From Microbulbifer pacificus (GTDB lineage Bacteria; Pseudomonadota; Gammaproteobacteria; Pseudomonadales; Cellvibrionaceae): a stretch of DNA of 64,000 nt. The position numbers and the translations under genes are program-made. Location: assembly GCF_002959965.1 (NCBI RefSeq), contig NZ_PREV01000027.1, forward strand, positions 1,302,001-1,366,000, given 5' to 3'. Below the pieces are notes generated by a model. It worked only from the letters and a program-made list of their open reading frames with translations. It searched no databases and was not told where the DNA came from. Of this stretch, positions 19,673-28,011 are shown one piece after another. Numbering within the stretch: position 1 is the first letter of the stretch; every line of letters starts with the position of its first letter.

Positions 19673-21058
19673 ATGAGCATCAGTGTTTTCGAACTGTTCA
19701 AAATTGGCGTGGGCCCATCGAGCTCTCATACCGTCGGCCCCATGGTGGCAGCCAGGCAGTTTGTCTGCGATCTGGACGCCCGCGGTGAGCTGGTAAAGGC
19801 CGAGCGCGTGGAGGTGCATCTGTACGGCTCGCTCGCACTCACCGGCGTCGGCCATGGTACTGATATGGCGGTACTGATGGGGCTTGAGGGTGAGGCCCCC
19901 GACTCCATTGACGTGGATCGTATCGACGCCCGTCTGGCTGCGATCGACGAGCACCAGCAGCTGATCCTGAACGGCACCCGCGCCATCCACTTTGAAAAGC
20001 CGCGCGACCTGCAGTTCCACAAGGACGTCTTCCTGCCCCAGCACTCCAATGGCATGACCTGTAAGGCCTTCGCCGCTGGCGAGCTGCTGTTTGAGCGCAG
20101 CTATTTTTCCATCGGCGGCGGCTTTGTGCTGTCCGAAGAGGATTTTCACAACAAGGATCAGATTGCCACCCTGCTGCCCTACGACTTCAGCTCCGCCCAG
20201 GAAATGATGGAAATCTGTGAGCGCCAGGGGTGGACCATTGCCGAGCTGGCGATGGAAAACGAGAAGGCCTATCGCAGCGAACAGGAAGTGAAAGACGGCC
20301 TGTGGAAAATCTGGGAGGTGATGGACGCCTCCATCCAGCGCGGCTGCCACCAGAAAGGCGTACTGCCGGGCGGTCTCGGCGTGCGTCGCCGCGCGGAGGA
20401 GCACTACCGCGAACTGTCCAAACAGACCGACGAAGAACGCCGTCAGGGGCTGGCAATCCTGGACTGGGTGAGCCTGTTCGCACTGGCCGTAAATGAAGAA
20501 AACGCGGCCCGCGGGCGCATTGTCACCGCGCCCACCAACGGCGCCGCCGGTGTGATTCCGGCCACGATCGCCTACTACGTGCATTTCGTGCACGAGCCGG
20601 AAAAACACGGGGATCTCAAAGATCAGGTGGTGGAATTTCTGCTGACCGCGGGTGCAGTTGGCATGCTGTTCAAGAAAAACGCCTCCATTTCCGCCGCGGA
20701 AGTGGGCTGCCAGGGGGAGATTGGTGTCGCCTGCTCCATGGCATCCGCCGGCCTCGCGGCGGTACAGGGTGGGACCAATCAGCAAATCGAAAACGCCGCC
20801 GAAATCGGTATGGAACACAACCTGGGGCTCACCTGCGATCCGATCGGCGGTCTTGTGCAAGTACCCTGCATCGAGCGCAACACCATGGGTGCCGTGAAGG
20901 CGATCAACGCCGCGCGTCTCGCCCTGCGCGGTACCGGCGCACACATCGTGCCGCTGGACAGTGTGATCGAAACCATGCGCCAGACCGGAATCGACATGCA
21001 GAGCAAGTACAAGGAAACCTCGCTCGGCGGGCTCGCGGTGAATGCCGTCAACTGCTGA
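19673..21058 (+). CDS. sdaA: L-serine ammonia-lyase, single-chain iron-sulfur type
   Basis: Deaminates L-serine to pyruvate and ammonia. The 461-residue protein joins the N-terminal beta domain (about 1-150, with [11 protein letters not shown]) and the C-terminal alpha domain that binds an oxygen-labile [4Fe-4S] cluster through cysteines in [16 protein letters not shown] and [29 protein letters not shown] is the conserved active-site loop. The ATG follows CACAC with no strong ribosome site. It converges on rsmJ with a 15-bp gap. No serine transporter is adjacent. Confidence 0.95.
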   Translation: MSISVFELFKIGVGPSSSHTVGPMVAARQFVCDLDARGELVKAERVEVHLYGSLALTGVGHGTDMAVLMGLEGEAPDSIDVDRIDARLAAIDEHQQLILNGTRAIHFEKPRDLQFHKDVFLPQHSNGMTCKAFAAGELLFERSYFSIGGGFVLSEEDFHNKDQIATLLPYDFSSAQEMMEICERQGWTIAELAMENEKAYRSEQEVKDGLWKIWEVMDASIQRGCHQKGVLPGGLGVRRRAEEHYRELSKQTDEERRQGLAILDWVSLFALAVNEENAARGRIVTAPTNGAAGVIPATIAYYVHFVHEPEKHGDLKDQVVEFLLTAGAVGMLFKKNASISAAEVGCQGEIGVACSMASAGLAAVQGGTNQQIENAAEIGMEHNLGLTCDPIGGLVQVPCIERNTMGAVKAINAARLALRGTGAHIVPLDSVIETMRQTGIDMQSKYKETSLGGLAVNAVNC

Positions 21059-21073
21059 GGTCCCCTCTTCTAC

Positions 21074-21871
21074 TCAGCCTGGCACGCCGTGTCGGGTGTA
21101 AAGATCAAAGCGGCCGGACTTACCTTCAAAACGCAGGTTCGGCTTCTCTCCATTCAGGTCCGGTGCCAGTCGCGGCCGCTTTACCACGGTACGGTAGTAA
21201 CAGGCAGCATAGGCTGGCGCCAGCAGCGCATCCGCGTCCTCATCGGTACCAACGATTTCGTGAAACGCGGCCATGTCCTTTTTCACCTTGGCGCTTTTCT
21301 CGCGGCTGGGAAACATCGGGTCCAGGTAAACTACCGGGACAGACTCCGCCGGCTGTGCCTCAAGCCACCCCACCGCACTCTCTATGCGCGGCTCCAATAG
21401 CATGCGTTCGGCGATGGGAACCAGCTCCGCATCCCGCTCCGCCGCCACCCGCAAACGTCTGATACCGTCCTCCAGTAACGCATGTACCACCGGGTTTCGT
21501 TCCAGCATCCGCACTTCGCAACCCAGGGACGCCAATACAAACGCGTCCCGTCCGAGCCCCGCGGTAGCATCCACCACCTGCGGGTAGAACCCGCTGCGCA
21601 CCCCGACCGCCTTGGCAATCTGTTGCCCCTTGCCACCGCCGTATTTACGGCGGTGCGCAGCGGCGCCAGTGACGAAGTCCACCGCAATCGGACCCGGCGC
21701 CTTGCGCCCGGTCGCACAGAGCTGCAGGCTCGCGCCAAAGCTCAGCACGAACGGTCGGTCTTCAATGGTTTTTTCATCCGCCAGAGCGAGAAATGGCAGC
21801 TGCAGCTGTGCCGCCATCACTTCAGCTCGTTCGAGATATAACTGCTCCGCGGCGATGACTGCCAACTGCAT
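21074..21871 (-). CDS. rsmJ: 16S rRNA m2G1516 methyltransferase RsmJ
   Basis: Methylates G1516 in helix 45 of 16S rRNA. The protein has 265 residues with the family-specific [20 protein letters not shown] and [13 protein letters not shown] segments before motif [20 protein letters not shown], and [19 protein letters not shown] as the catalytic DPMFP-type motif IV. These match E. coli RsmJ (YhiQ). It is read towards sdaA. A 32-bp gap separates it from the STAS-like gene on the same strand. Confidence 0.94.
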   Translation of the reverse strand: MQLAVIAAEQLYLERAEVMAAQLQLPFLALADEKTIEDRPFVLSFGASLQLCATGRKAPGPIAVDFVTGAAAHRRKYGGGKGQQIAKAVGVRSGFYPQVVDATAGLGRDAFVLASLGCEVRMLERNPVVHALLEDGIRRLRVAAERDAELVPIAERMLLEPRIESAVGWLEAQPAESVPVVYLDPMFPSREKSAKVKKDMAAFHEIVGTDEDADALLAPAYAACYYRTVVKRPRLAPDLNGEKPNLRFEGKSGRFDLYTRHGVPG

Positions 21872-21903
21872 GACGGGCTCTTCCTTCGCTCAAAGCGGGG
21901 AAT

Positions 21904-22272
21904 TTAACCGGGATGGAGCAGCCATTCCAGAGCGGATTCGCTGTCGCTGACAGGAAAGGGGCGCACTTCAGCGGCAACAAAGTGATTTAGCAACTGTGGC
22001 ATGAAACCGAGCAGTACGTTGTCGGAAAGTACGGCAATCCGGTGCAGATGGCGGTGTTGGTTACGGGTAAACACGCAGTTTGATACCAGCGCGGCGAAAT
22101 TCTGCCAACCTCGAAAATGACGCGCGTCGATCAGCAATCCCTGTAGATAGCCGTGCTGCCAGATCACAGGGTCCACCTGCGCCGCCAGAGCGCGAAACTC
22201 TGCGGGCCTCAACTCCGCAACCGGTCGGATTTCAAGAATATCGTGATCGTGGTGCCAACAGTGCTCAATCAT
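21904..22272 (-). CDS. SpoIIAA-like (STAS/SEC14 fold) small protein
   Basis: Protein of 122 residues resembling the SpoIIAA-like (DUF3478) group: an opening beta strand with DILEIRPVAELRPAEF, then a long central helix, GLLIDARHFRGWQNF, and a C-terminal FPVSDSESALEWL helix. Proteins of this group bind lipids or act as STAS-like partners, but no function is established here. It has no signal or membrane helix. It sits directly upstream of rsmJ and may share its transcript. A bidirectional terminator lies 60 bp upstream of its start. Confidence 0.72.
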   Translation of the reverse strand: MIEHCWHHDHDILEIRPVAELRPAEFRALAAQVDPVIWQHGYLQGLLIDARHFRGWQNFAALVSNCVFTRNQHRHLHRIAVLSDNVLLGFMPQLLNHFVAAEVRPFPVSDSESALEWLLHPG

Positions 22273-22334
22273 CGGCGGTCAGAAACTCATGGTTACTCTA
22301 TCAGCCTAGAAAAGAATGGCAGAGCGCGAAAGAA

Positions 22335-22361
22335 AAAGGCCGCGAGAAATTCGCGGCCTTT
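22335..22361 (-). terminator. rho-independent terminator, bidirectional
   Basis: Perfect 11-bp stem (22335-22345 with 22351-22361) around a 5-nt loop, GC-rich core GGCCGCGA, flanked by A runs on one side and T runs on the other. Read on the minus strand it ends transcription of the acidic membrane protein gene, whose stop is at 22404. It can work in either direction. Confidence 0.85.
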
Positions 22362-22403
22362 TTCCGTTTGGCCCCGCGGAAAAGGGGCCTTCGTATCCAC
22401 CGC

Positions 22404-22856
22404 TTATTGCTGCGGTTCCTCCTCGGTTTTATCTTCACCACGGAGTTTGTCCATAGCATCCTCGGCGGCATCTTTTGTCGCATCGCCGGCATCCTTGATC
22501 GCATCGCCAGCCTCTTCGGCAGCGCCTTTCAGGACATCACCGGTTTCATCCGCGGCATCTTTGATAGCGTCACCCGCTTCCCGGGCCTCATTTCTCAGAG
22601 AGCCTGAGGATTGAGGATCATCGGTGGTCGGGGCAACATCGTCCCCCTCCTGCGGCATGGTGGGATCGGAATCTGTATCCGGAGGCGTAGTGGTGTCCGG
22701 CATACTCGAGTCGCTGTCTGGAGCCGGTTGGGTGCTTTCAGCCGGGGGTTTTTCCAGTTTGTCGTAGGCATCGTCCACGGAGTGGTCCGATTTTTTCGCC
22801 ATGAAGTAGCCGATGATCAGCAACAGAATAATCAGTGGTAACAGTAATTTCTTCAT
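22404..22856 (-). CDS. small membrane-anchored acidic repeat protein (LEA/apolipoprotein-like)
   Basis: Unknown protein of 150 residues. An N-terminal helix (MKKLLLPLIILLLIIGYF) anchors it in the inner membrane. Residues 25-75 are Asp/Pro/Ser/Thr-rich and probably disordered. Residues 82-140 are an amphipathic helix of imperfect repeats built on AGDAIKDA and GAAEEAGDAIKDAG, ending in an acidic tail. The repeat resembles LEA-type or YtxH-like helices often linked to stress, osmotic or surface functions; I infer a structural periplasmic role only. It has its own terminator, so it is a single-gene unit. Confidence 0.6.
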   Translation of the reverse strand: MKKLLLPLIILLLIIGYFMAKKSDHSVDDAYDKLEKPPAESTQPAPDSDSSMPDTTTPPDTDSDPTMPQEGDDVAPTTDDPQSSGSLRNEAREAGDAIKDAADETGDVLKGAAEEAGDAIKDAGDATKDAAEDAMDKLRGEDKTEEEPQQ

Positions 22857-23177
22857 ATACCCAATGACCCCTGGTCGGTTGTGCAGGATTCAGAACGAAT
22901 CAGGCAAGCATCTACCCAATGCGCCGCTAAGCGCGGTACTCAATTTGCCTTTTCGTTACCGGTCAGCGCCACAACGGATTTCGCAGAATTCAGGTTAGTG
23001 GAAGAAGTGGACGCCAATACTGATAAGAATAATCTTCAATTGCTGCACTTCAAGGAACATTATTCCCTGATGTCAGTTTTAATTGCTATTAAAAATCTTT
23101 GGATTATTTGCGCAGGATCTATGTAACGGCCAGACCGGGGCATCGGGAACAGGTTGGGCCCGACACTGCTCGGGTAC
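22857..23177. other. gene-free stretch upstream of the acidic repeat protein
   Basis: About 320 bp between the start of the acidic repeat gene and the end of the next minus-strand gene. It is richer in A+T at 23030-23120 than its surroundings, as expected for a promoter region. I see no hairpin terminator after the 23178 gene and no repeats. Short open frames here have no recognisable features. Confidence 0.35.
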
Positions 23178-23723
23178 TCAGCCCTGTATGTAGCGGTCCA
23201 GCTGAACCAGCAAACTGCCCGCCTCGCCATCCGCAACCGCTGCCTCACAACTTTCCAGTTGCAGCCGTCCTTGTGCATCGCTTTTCGCGAAAATCAGATA
23301 CTGCTCGCCCTGTTGGAGCTTTTCATTGCAGACATCCAGCGTCAGCCGGAATGCCAGCAATCGTGTGGTCTCCCCTTTCCATACCTTTTCCGCCACTCCG
23401 GAATAGACATAACCGAGAATCGCCATCATTCCGGGCTCCGACAATGCGTGGTCAATCATGCGGTGTACGCCGGTAATACGGACTTTCGCCACCAGTTCCG
23501 CGTCGTCGATACGGCGGGATACCGCTTCATCCAGTGGCTGGCGTTCGCTGTTAAGACTCGGAACATCGGAGGCTGTCGCCGTTGTATCCTGAGGATTGCC
23601 CGCATGCAGCGCAGCGTCGGACACGGGTGCGCCCGCGCAGCCGGTGATGACTGTCGCTACTGCCATCAGCGCCAATGCGCATGTCGCGCCGAGTACGAAA
23701 CCTGTAGTTGAATTATTCGACAC
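23178..23723 (-). CDS. putative lipoprotein with NTR/TIMP-like C-terminal domain
   Basis: Unrecognised protein of about 181 residues. The start is GTG at 23723, chosen because a very strong ribosome site (GAGGAGGGG) lies 4-6 nt upstream and because it gives a lipoprotein signal with lipobox VITGC. After a Thr/Ser/Asp linker, residues 90-175 read VAKVRITGV, VWKGE, FRLTLDVCNEKLQQGEQYLIFA and LQLESCEAAV. The pattern of two cysteines with a GEQYLIFA-type strand recalls netrin/TIMP-like domains of bacterial secreted proteins; this is a weak resemblance by eye. Confidence 0.6.
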   Translation of the reverse strand: MSNNSTTGFVLGATCALALMAVATVITGCAGAPVSDAALHAGNPQDTTATASDVPSLNSERQPLDEAVSRRIDDAELVAKVRITGVHRMIDHALSEPGMMAILGYVYSGVAEKVWKGETTRLLAFRLTLDVCNEKLQQGEQYLIFAKSDAQGRLQLESCEAAVADGEAGSLLVQLDRYIQG

Positions 23724-23793
23724 GCTTCCCCTCCTCAACCATCCGAAGCCCGCGAGACTCACCAGCCCCTGTCATGAAAATCATCAACAAAAA

Positions 23794-23811
23794 AGGGCGC
23801 CGAAGCGCCCT
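23794..23811 (-). terminator. rho-independent terminator after OmpA-type lipoprotein gene
   Basis: On the minus strand a 7-bp stem AGGGCGC/GCGCCCT closes a TTCG tetraloop, followed by a run of T. It lies 10 bp after the stop of the OmpA-family gene at 23821. Confidence 0.88.
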
Positions 23812-23820
23812 CTCTTTCTG

Positions 23821-24471
23821 TTACTGCAGCGGAAGCAGCTCCAGTTCTACTCGACGGTTGGCCTGGCGGCCGGCGTCGTTGTCGTTGCTGGCGATGGGGT
23901 AGCGCTCACCGTAACCAACGGCCTGCACACGACCAGCGGCAACACCGCGGGAGCTGAAGAAATTGGCAACAGACTGCGCGCGACGCTCACTCAGGGTCTG
24001 GTTGGTAACGTCGGAACCAGTGCTGTCGGTATGGCCGCTGACGCGGATCGCAGTCTTGTCGAACTCATTCAGTACCAGAACCACGGAGTCCAGCGTGTCG
24101 TAGAAATCGGTACGGATTTCGTAGCCACTGGTGGGGAATGTGATGTTGCCCGGCATGATCAGGCGGATGTTGTCGCCCTCACGCTGGACCCGCACACCGG
24201 TGCCTTCCAGCTTCTGGCGCAATGCCATTTCCTGACGGTCCATGTAATAACCGATACCGCCGCCGATGGCAGCGCCACCGAGGGCCCCGGTGATGGCGCC
24301 TTTCTTGCGATCGCTCTTGCTGGCAGTGGCTGCGCCAATGATAGCGCCCGCTACCGCACCAGCACCTGCGCCTTTGGCGGCGTTGCTGGTTTTACTTTCC
24401 TGGGTGTAGGGGTCCAGAGTGGTACAACCTACCAGTGAGCCCAGGGCAAGAATTGCTACCCATTTTTTCAT
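23821..24471 (-). CDS. OmpA-family lipoprotein with glycine zipper (YiaD-like)
   Basis: Outer-membrane lipoprotein of 216 residues. The signal ends with lipobox LVGC (Cys16). Residues 33-75 form a glycine zipper (GAGAGAVAGAIIGA, GALGGAAIGGGIGYY). The OmpA-like peptidoglycan-binding domain covers about 100-214, with RVSGHTDSTGSDVTNQTLSE and NRRVELELL, including the Asp and Arg that bind diaminopimelate. It should tether the outer membrane to the cell wall. AGGAG lies 9 nt before the ATG. It is followed by its own terminator and preceded by a 693-bp gene-free region. Confidence 0.92.
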   Translation of the reverse strand: MKKWVAILALGSLVGCTTLDPYTQESKTSNAAKGAGAGAVAGAIIGAATASKSDRKKGAITGALGGAAIGGGIGYYMDRQEMALRQKLEGTGVRVQREGDNIRLIMPGNITFPTSGYEIRTDFYDTLDSVVLVLNEFDKTAIRVSGHTDSTGSDVTNQTLSERRAQSVANFFSSRGVAAGRVQAVGYGERYPIASNDNDAGRQANRRVELELLPLQ

Positions 24472-24569
24472 TTAAGCTTCTCCTAACGCTTTTACAGATG
24501 ACGGGTGAGAATACGGCTGTTGAATGCAGTATCACTTCCGTTATCTGACTGGAAGCTGAACCACCTTCG

Positions 24570-24606
24570 CCTTGGGCACGAAGACTATGCGCAAAGTCTT
24601 CCAAGG
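24570..24606. repeat. two-part inverted repeat upstream of OmpA-type gene
   Basis: Inner arms GAAGACT (24580-24586) and AGTCTTC (24595-24601) with an 8-nt loop, extended by outer arms CCTTG (24570-24574) and CAAGG (24602-24606) with a small bulge on one side. It lies about 100 bp upstream of the OmpA-family lipoprotein start. It could be an operator or a folded leader; no T run follows, so it is not a standard terminator. Confidence 0.5.
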
Positions 24607-24765
24607 TCTACTGCACAGATCCCAAATTTGACGCCTTCGGCATTCCATTCTGTTCCCTCTTACGTAAACCTCCATTTCGTTTCCTCTGGAAACCGGCGGC
24701 GATAGTTAACTCCGCTAGTGGGCAGTTTTTATGTCATTGGCTGCGATGGGTTCTTCCACAAGATC

Positions 24766-24774
24766 TGTGGATAA
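24766..24774 (-). other. exact DnaA box
   Basis: The minus strand reads TTATCCACA, the consensus high-affinity DnaA site. It is the best of five box-like sites within about 310 bp. Confidence 0.55.
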
Positions 24775-25164
24775 CTTTGTGCATGAAACAGCAAAAGCCG
24801 GTCCCAGCCGGCGCCACCTCTCGCCCCCAGCGATTTGCGCACTTTTTGTCCCCGATATTTTAGTCCTTTAAAATCAGTACCTTACGATCACCAGAATGCT
24901 TTTCGTACCAACTTGGCGGCCATTCACACCTATACCCACAGGCGGGGCCGACATGTGGAAAAAAACTTGTCAAGGCTTGACGGAGGGATAAGAGCGGGAA
25001 TTTTAAAAATTTCCAGAAATTCGCGTGGAAATACGCGCTGCGTGAAGAGTGTACCCACAGGGGGTGACAATTTGGTGATGACGCTCAAGTGGCCAGCAGG
25101 CCACCTGGAAGCTATCTACTGACATTGGCCCGCCGGGTCGGAGACGAGGGTATGCGGGAACAGC

Positions 25165-25392
25165 TCAATAGTGTGGTGGTTTTTCCTCTCCCGGTTTCAG
25201 TCCCTTCTGCATCTCGTAACTGAGGTCCTGATACTTTTCCACCATGTCCGTCAGACGGCTCACCAGTAAGCGAAGCTGCGCGTCCTGCGCCGCGATCACA
25301 TCGTTCAACTGGGTCAGGGTATCCTCCTGGAATGCCAGCCGGGTTTCCAGTTCGTCCACCCGTACATTGAGGCGCGCGATTTCTTCATTCAC
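25165..25392 (-). CDS. slyX: SlyX family protein
   Basis: Short coiled-coil protein of 75 residues, the usual SlyX length. The whole of residues 3-60 is a heptad-repeat helix (RVDELETRLAFQEDTLTQLN), and the C-terminus ends with the family-typical proline-rich EEKPPHY. Molecular function is unknown; the name comes from the neighbourhood of slyD in E. coli, and slyD is absent here. It lies 28 bp downstream of the serine hydrolase gene and may be co-transcribed with it. Confidence 0.9.
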   Translation of the reverse strand: MNEEIARLNVRVDELETRLAFQEDTLTQLNDVIAAQDAQLRLLVSRLTDMVEKYQDLSYEMQKGLKPGEEKPPHY

Positions 25393-25420
25393 GGTGCTCT
25401 TCCCCTTTCTCGATCGGTAA

Positions 25421-26566
25421 TTACAGCAAACGGTAGAGGCACGTCATCAGCCCCACTGCACGCTGATCCATGAACAGGCTCTGCCCCATTCGCGATGTCA
25501 CATAACCAAACCCCAGTTCCGCTTGCGGATCGGCAAAACCGATACTGCCCCCGGCACCGGGATGGCCGAACCCTTTGGGACTGCCGAAGTACAGATCCTG
25601 AGCCTCGGCAGATTTGATAAAGCCACAGGCGAATGCGACTTCGGCCTGGAGAATCGTGTCCTGAGCGCGACTTTGCTCCTCCGTCGAGGCTCCCACCAGA
25701 TCGGCAGGCAGTAATCTGGGCTCTTCGCTCGCCAGATCGGCATAAATGGCCGCCAGATCCCGTGCACTGAAATGGCCATTCGCCGCGGGGATCAACGCAT
25801 TCCGCCACAGTTCCCCATTGGTTCCCATCATGAGAGTAACGGGATTGGTAAACGCGGTGGCCACCGGGCCCTGGCGGTCCTCCTTGATGGAGCGGCCGAT
25901 GGCGTTGTCACGCAGTTCGGGCAACGGTTTCTTCAGTGGACCGACATCCGCAATGTTCGACGAACGATGCCCCACGGCACCGAAACCGCCATCCAACTCG
26001 AGCGGGGCTGCCACGTCTGTACGATAAAGCGACATCAAAGACTGACCACTGGCCTTCTCGATCAGGCCCCCCAGGGTCCAACCATACAGGAATGGCGCAT
26101 AGCCCTGACGTGATCCAGGAGTCCACCAGGGTTCGGTAGAGGCCACTTTTTCCAGCGCGTCATCCCAGTCATAGATCAGGTTGTCGGCCACCTTCTCCCG
26201 AAACGCAATCACGCCGGAGCGATGGCACAAAAGCTGCCGGCCGGTGATATCACGCTTGCCCGCGGCGCCGAATTCCGGCCAGTAGTGGGCCACAGGAAGG
26301 TCCAGATCCAGTTTGCCCGCGGCCACCTGCTGCAGGGCAATCAGTGCAAGTACGCCTTTGGAGGAGGAAAACACGTTCGCCAGAGTATCCTCCTGGAACG
26401 CCCGTGTACCGTCGCGATCGGCACTGCCGGCCCACAGGGATGCAATAGTCTCGCCCCGCTGTACTACACAGAATGACGCCCCCACGTCACCGTGGTCGCG
26501 AAAGTTACTGGCGAATGCGTCGTACAGGGCCTCAAAGCCCGGTGCGCAATATCCCTCAATATCCAT
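25421..26566 (-). CDS. serine hydrolase of the beta-lactamase class C / EstB family
   Basis: Esterase or peptidase of 381 residues with the penicillin-binding fold. The nucleophile motif SxxK is SSSK with Ser67 and Lys70; a tyrosine motif is probably the one in FLYGWTLGGL; and the third motif is HPGAGGS near residue 345 in place of KTG, which is usual for EstB-type esterases. No signal peptide is seen, so it is probably cytoplasmic and not a resistance beta-lactamase. ATG 26566 (MDIEGYCAPGF) matches the usual family N-terminus; an in-frame TTG at 26614 is less likely. It is followed by slyX after 28 bp. Confidence 0.85.
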   Translation of the reverse strand: MDIEGYCAPGFEALYDAFASNFRDHGDVGASFCVVQRGETIASLWAGSADRDGTRAFQEDTLANVFSSSKGVLALIALQQVAAGKLDLDLPVAHYWPEFGAAGKRDITGRQLLCHRSGVIAFREKVADNLIYDWDDALEKVASTEPWWTPGSRQGYAPFLYGWTLGGLIEKASGQSLMSLYRTDVAAPLELDGGFGAVGHRSSNIADVGPLKKPLPELRDNAIGRSIKEDRQGPVATAFTNPVTLMMGTNGELWRNALIPAANGHFSARDLAAIYADLASEEPRLLPADLVGASTEEQSRAQDTILQAEVAFACGFIKSAEAQDLYFGSPKGFGHPGAGGSIGFADPQAELGFGYVTSRMGQSLFMDQRAVGLMTCLYRLL

Positions 26567-26692
26567 AAGGTGAGATCCGGTATCTGACTGAGTGATAACA
26601 GCTGGCTGCGGCAATCGGGGCGCAGCCGGTCAAAACGGGGGCGCAAGGATAGCGGATAGCAATGAAGCTGTTAAGGAGAGCCACCGCCGGCA

Positions 26693-27526
26693 TCAGTCGC
26701 CATGGGCGGGCTCAAAGTCCTCAAGCTTATAACCGCAGTGTTTACAGAACTCGGAATCTGCATCGTGCCCGGCACGGCCGCAGTTATGACAGCGGGCCAA
26801 CTGCTTGTCCCGGCCCAGCTCATGGGCGAGCTCCGCGGTGACAATCCCGGTAGGCACGGCAATGATGGAGTAACCGATCAGCATGGTCATGGAAGCGATG
26901 GTCTGCCCCAGGGGTGTGTGCGGTGTGATATCACCAAAACCCACGGTGGTGATGGTAACAATGGTCCAGTAGATGCTTTTGGGAATACTCGTGAAGCCGT
27001 TTTGGGGCCCCTCCACGATAAACATTATGCTGCCAAAGATAATGCACAACACCAGCACGCTGGCGTAGAACACAAGAATCTTCCGCCGCGCCAACCACAG
27101 GGAGCGCACCAGAAGATTCGCATCGCTCAGATACCGCACCAGTTTCAGAATCCGGAAAATCCGTAACACACGCAGCAGACGGATTACCATCAGGTAAGTG
27201 GCGCCGGTGAAGATCAGCGCGAGATAGCTCGGCAAAATTGCCAGCAAATCGACCACGCCGTAAAAACTGAAAATATAGGAGCGCCGATCCCGTGCGCAGT
27301 AGATTCGGGTCAGATATTCCACGGTAAACAACGCGGTAAAAAACCACTCCAGCGCGAAGAAGATTTCACCGTAGCGCGCCCACCAGCTCTCGACCGATGC
27401 CAGTAATACCAGCCCCACACTCAGCAGGATGGCCCAGATCAATACAACGTCAAAATACTTACCCGCGGGGGTATCGGTACCAAAGATGACTTCGTTCAGC
27501 CATTTGCGGGCTCCAGTCAGCGCCAT
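26693..27526 (-). CDS. voltage-gated potassium channel subunit with C-terminal zinc ribbon
   Basis: Six-helix ion channel of 277 residues. The voltage sensor S4 is RLLRVLRIFRILKLVR (about residues 115-131), and the pore loop carries the potassium filter TTVGFGD (about 192-199) before S6. The cytoplasmic tail ends with a treble-clef or zinc-ribbon element with cysteines 246, 249, 261 and 264 (CHNC...CKHC). The channel core is standard for bacterial Kv channels. The zinc-binding tail may help tetramerise or regulate the channel; that is inference. It stands alone between slyX/hydrolase and the divergent yciH. Confidence 0.9.
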   Translation of the reverse strand: MALTGARKWLNEVIFGTDTPAGKYFDVVLIWAILLSVGLVLLASVESWWARYGEIFFALEWFFTALFTVEYLTRIYCARDRRSYIFSFYGVVDLLAILPSYLALIFTGATYLMVIRLLRVLRIFRILKLVRYLSDANLLVRSLWLARRKILVFYASVLVLCIIFGSIMFIVEGPQNGFTSIPKSIYWTIVTITTVGFGDITPHTPLGQTIASMTMLIGYSIIAVPTGIVTAELAHELGRDKQLARCHNCGRAGHDADSEFCKHCGYKLEDFEPAHGD

Positions 27527-27673
27527 TCCCTCTATTCCTTATTGGCGGATGCAAACGATGACATTCTAGCCGAACCTGCCCCTACACTCTCAACCCCGTA
27601 AACAATCGCACGCTTTATCCGGCCGCGGCGCTTCGCTATCCTTGCCCCCCCATCACCGAAGTACGGGCAGCCC

Positions 27674-27997
27674 ATGAGCGACAAAAACCGACTTGTCTAT
27701 TCCACCGACCGCGGACGTATCAAAGACGAGCCTACAGCCGAGAAACGCCATCAGGGTGACGGTATCGTGCGGATCCAGCGGGAGACCAAGGGACGCAAGG
27801 GCAAAGGGGTAACCTGTGTGCGGGGAGTGGAAGGTACCGATGGCGAACTCAAGCTATTGCTGGCGGAACTGAAAAAGCGCTGCGGGTGCGGCGGCGCCCT
27901 GAAAGACGGCGTGATTGAAATTCAGGGCGACAAACGCGAAGAGATCAGGGCTCTGCTGGAATCCAAAAACTACAAGGTCAAGCTGGCCGGGGGCTGA
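27674..27997 (+). CDS. yciH: SUI1/eIF1-family translation factor YciH
   Basis: Small protein of 107 residues with the eIF1/SUI1 fold. The conserved core is VRIQRETKGRKGKGVTCVRG and KKRCGCGGALKDGVIEIQGD, including the GCGG turn. E. coli YciH affects initiation fidelity at non-canonical starts. The N-terminus has the usual short VYSTDRGRI element. It is divergent from the channel gene and converges on the large membrane protein gene 14 bp downstream. Confidence 0.94.
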   Translation: MSDKNRLVYSTDRGRIKDEPTAEKRHQGDGIVRIQRETKGRKGKGVTCVRGVEGTDGELKLLLAELKKRCGCGGALKDGVIEIQGDKREEIRALLESKNYKVKLAGG

Positions 27998-28011
27998 GTC
28001 CCGCGACCACA

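Larger units (their letters stand above)
24472..25164. other. 693-bp gene-free region with DnaA-box-like sites
   Basis: The longest gene-free stretch in the window. It holds one exact DnaA box (24766-24774), a one-mismatch box TTTTCCACA on the minus strand (24954-24962), and three two-mismatch boxes (24752-24760, 24932-24940, 25051-25059). The first two sites form CCACA-AGATC-TGTGG around a GATC. A/T-rich blocks lie at 24851-24875 and 25000-25015. A structured inverted repeat lies at 24570-24606. Replication-control or DnaA-titration function is possible, but there is no dnaA, dnaN, rpmH or gidA nearby and gene direction does not switch here. Confidence 0.5.

Noticed and set aside
24472..25164. 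Region considered as the chromosomal replication origin
   Set aside because: No dnaA, dnaN, rpmH, gidA or mioC nearby, gene orientation does not switch, and three of the five boxes have two mismatches. Kept only as a DnaA-site cluster.
25421..26566. Serine hydrolase considered as a resistance beta-lactamase
   Set aside because: No signal peptide and an HPGAGGS-type third motif, which points to EstB-like esterases.
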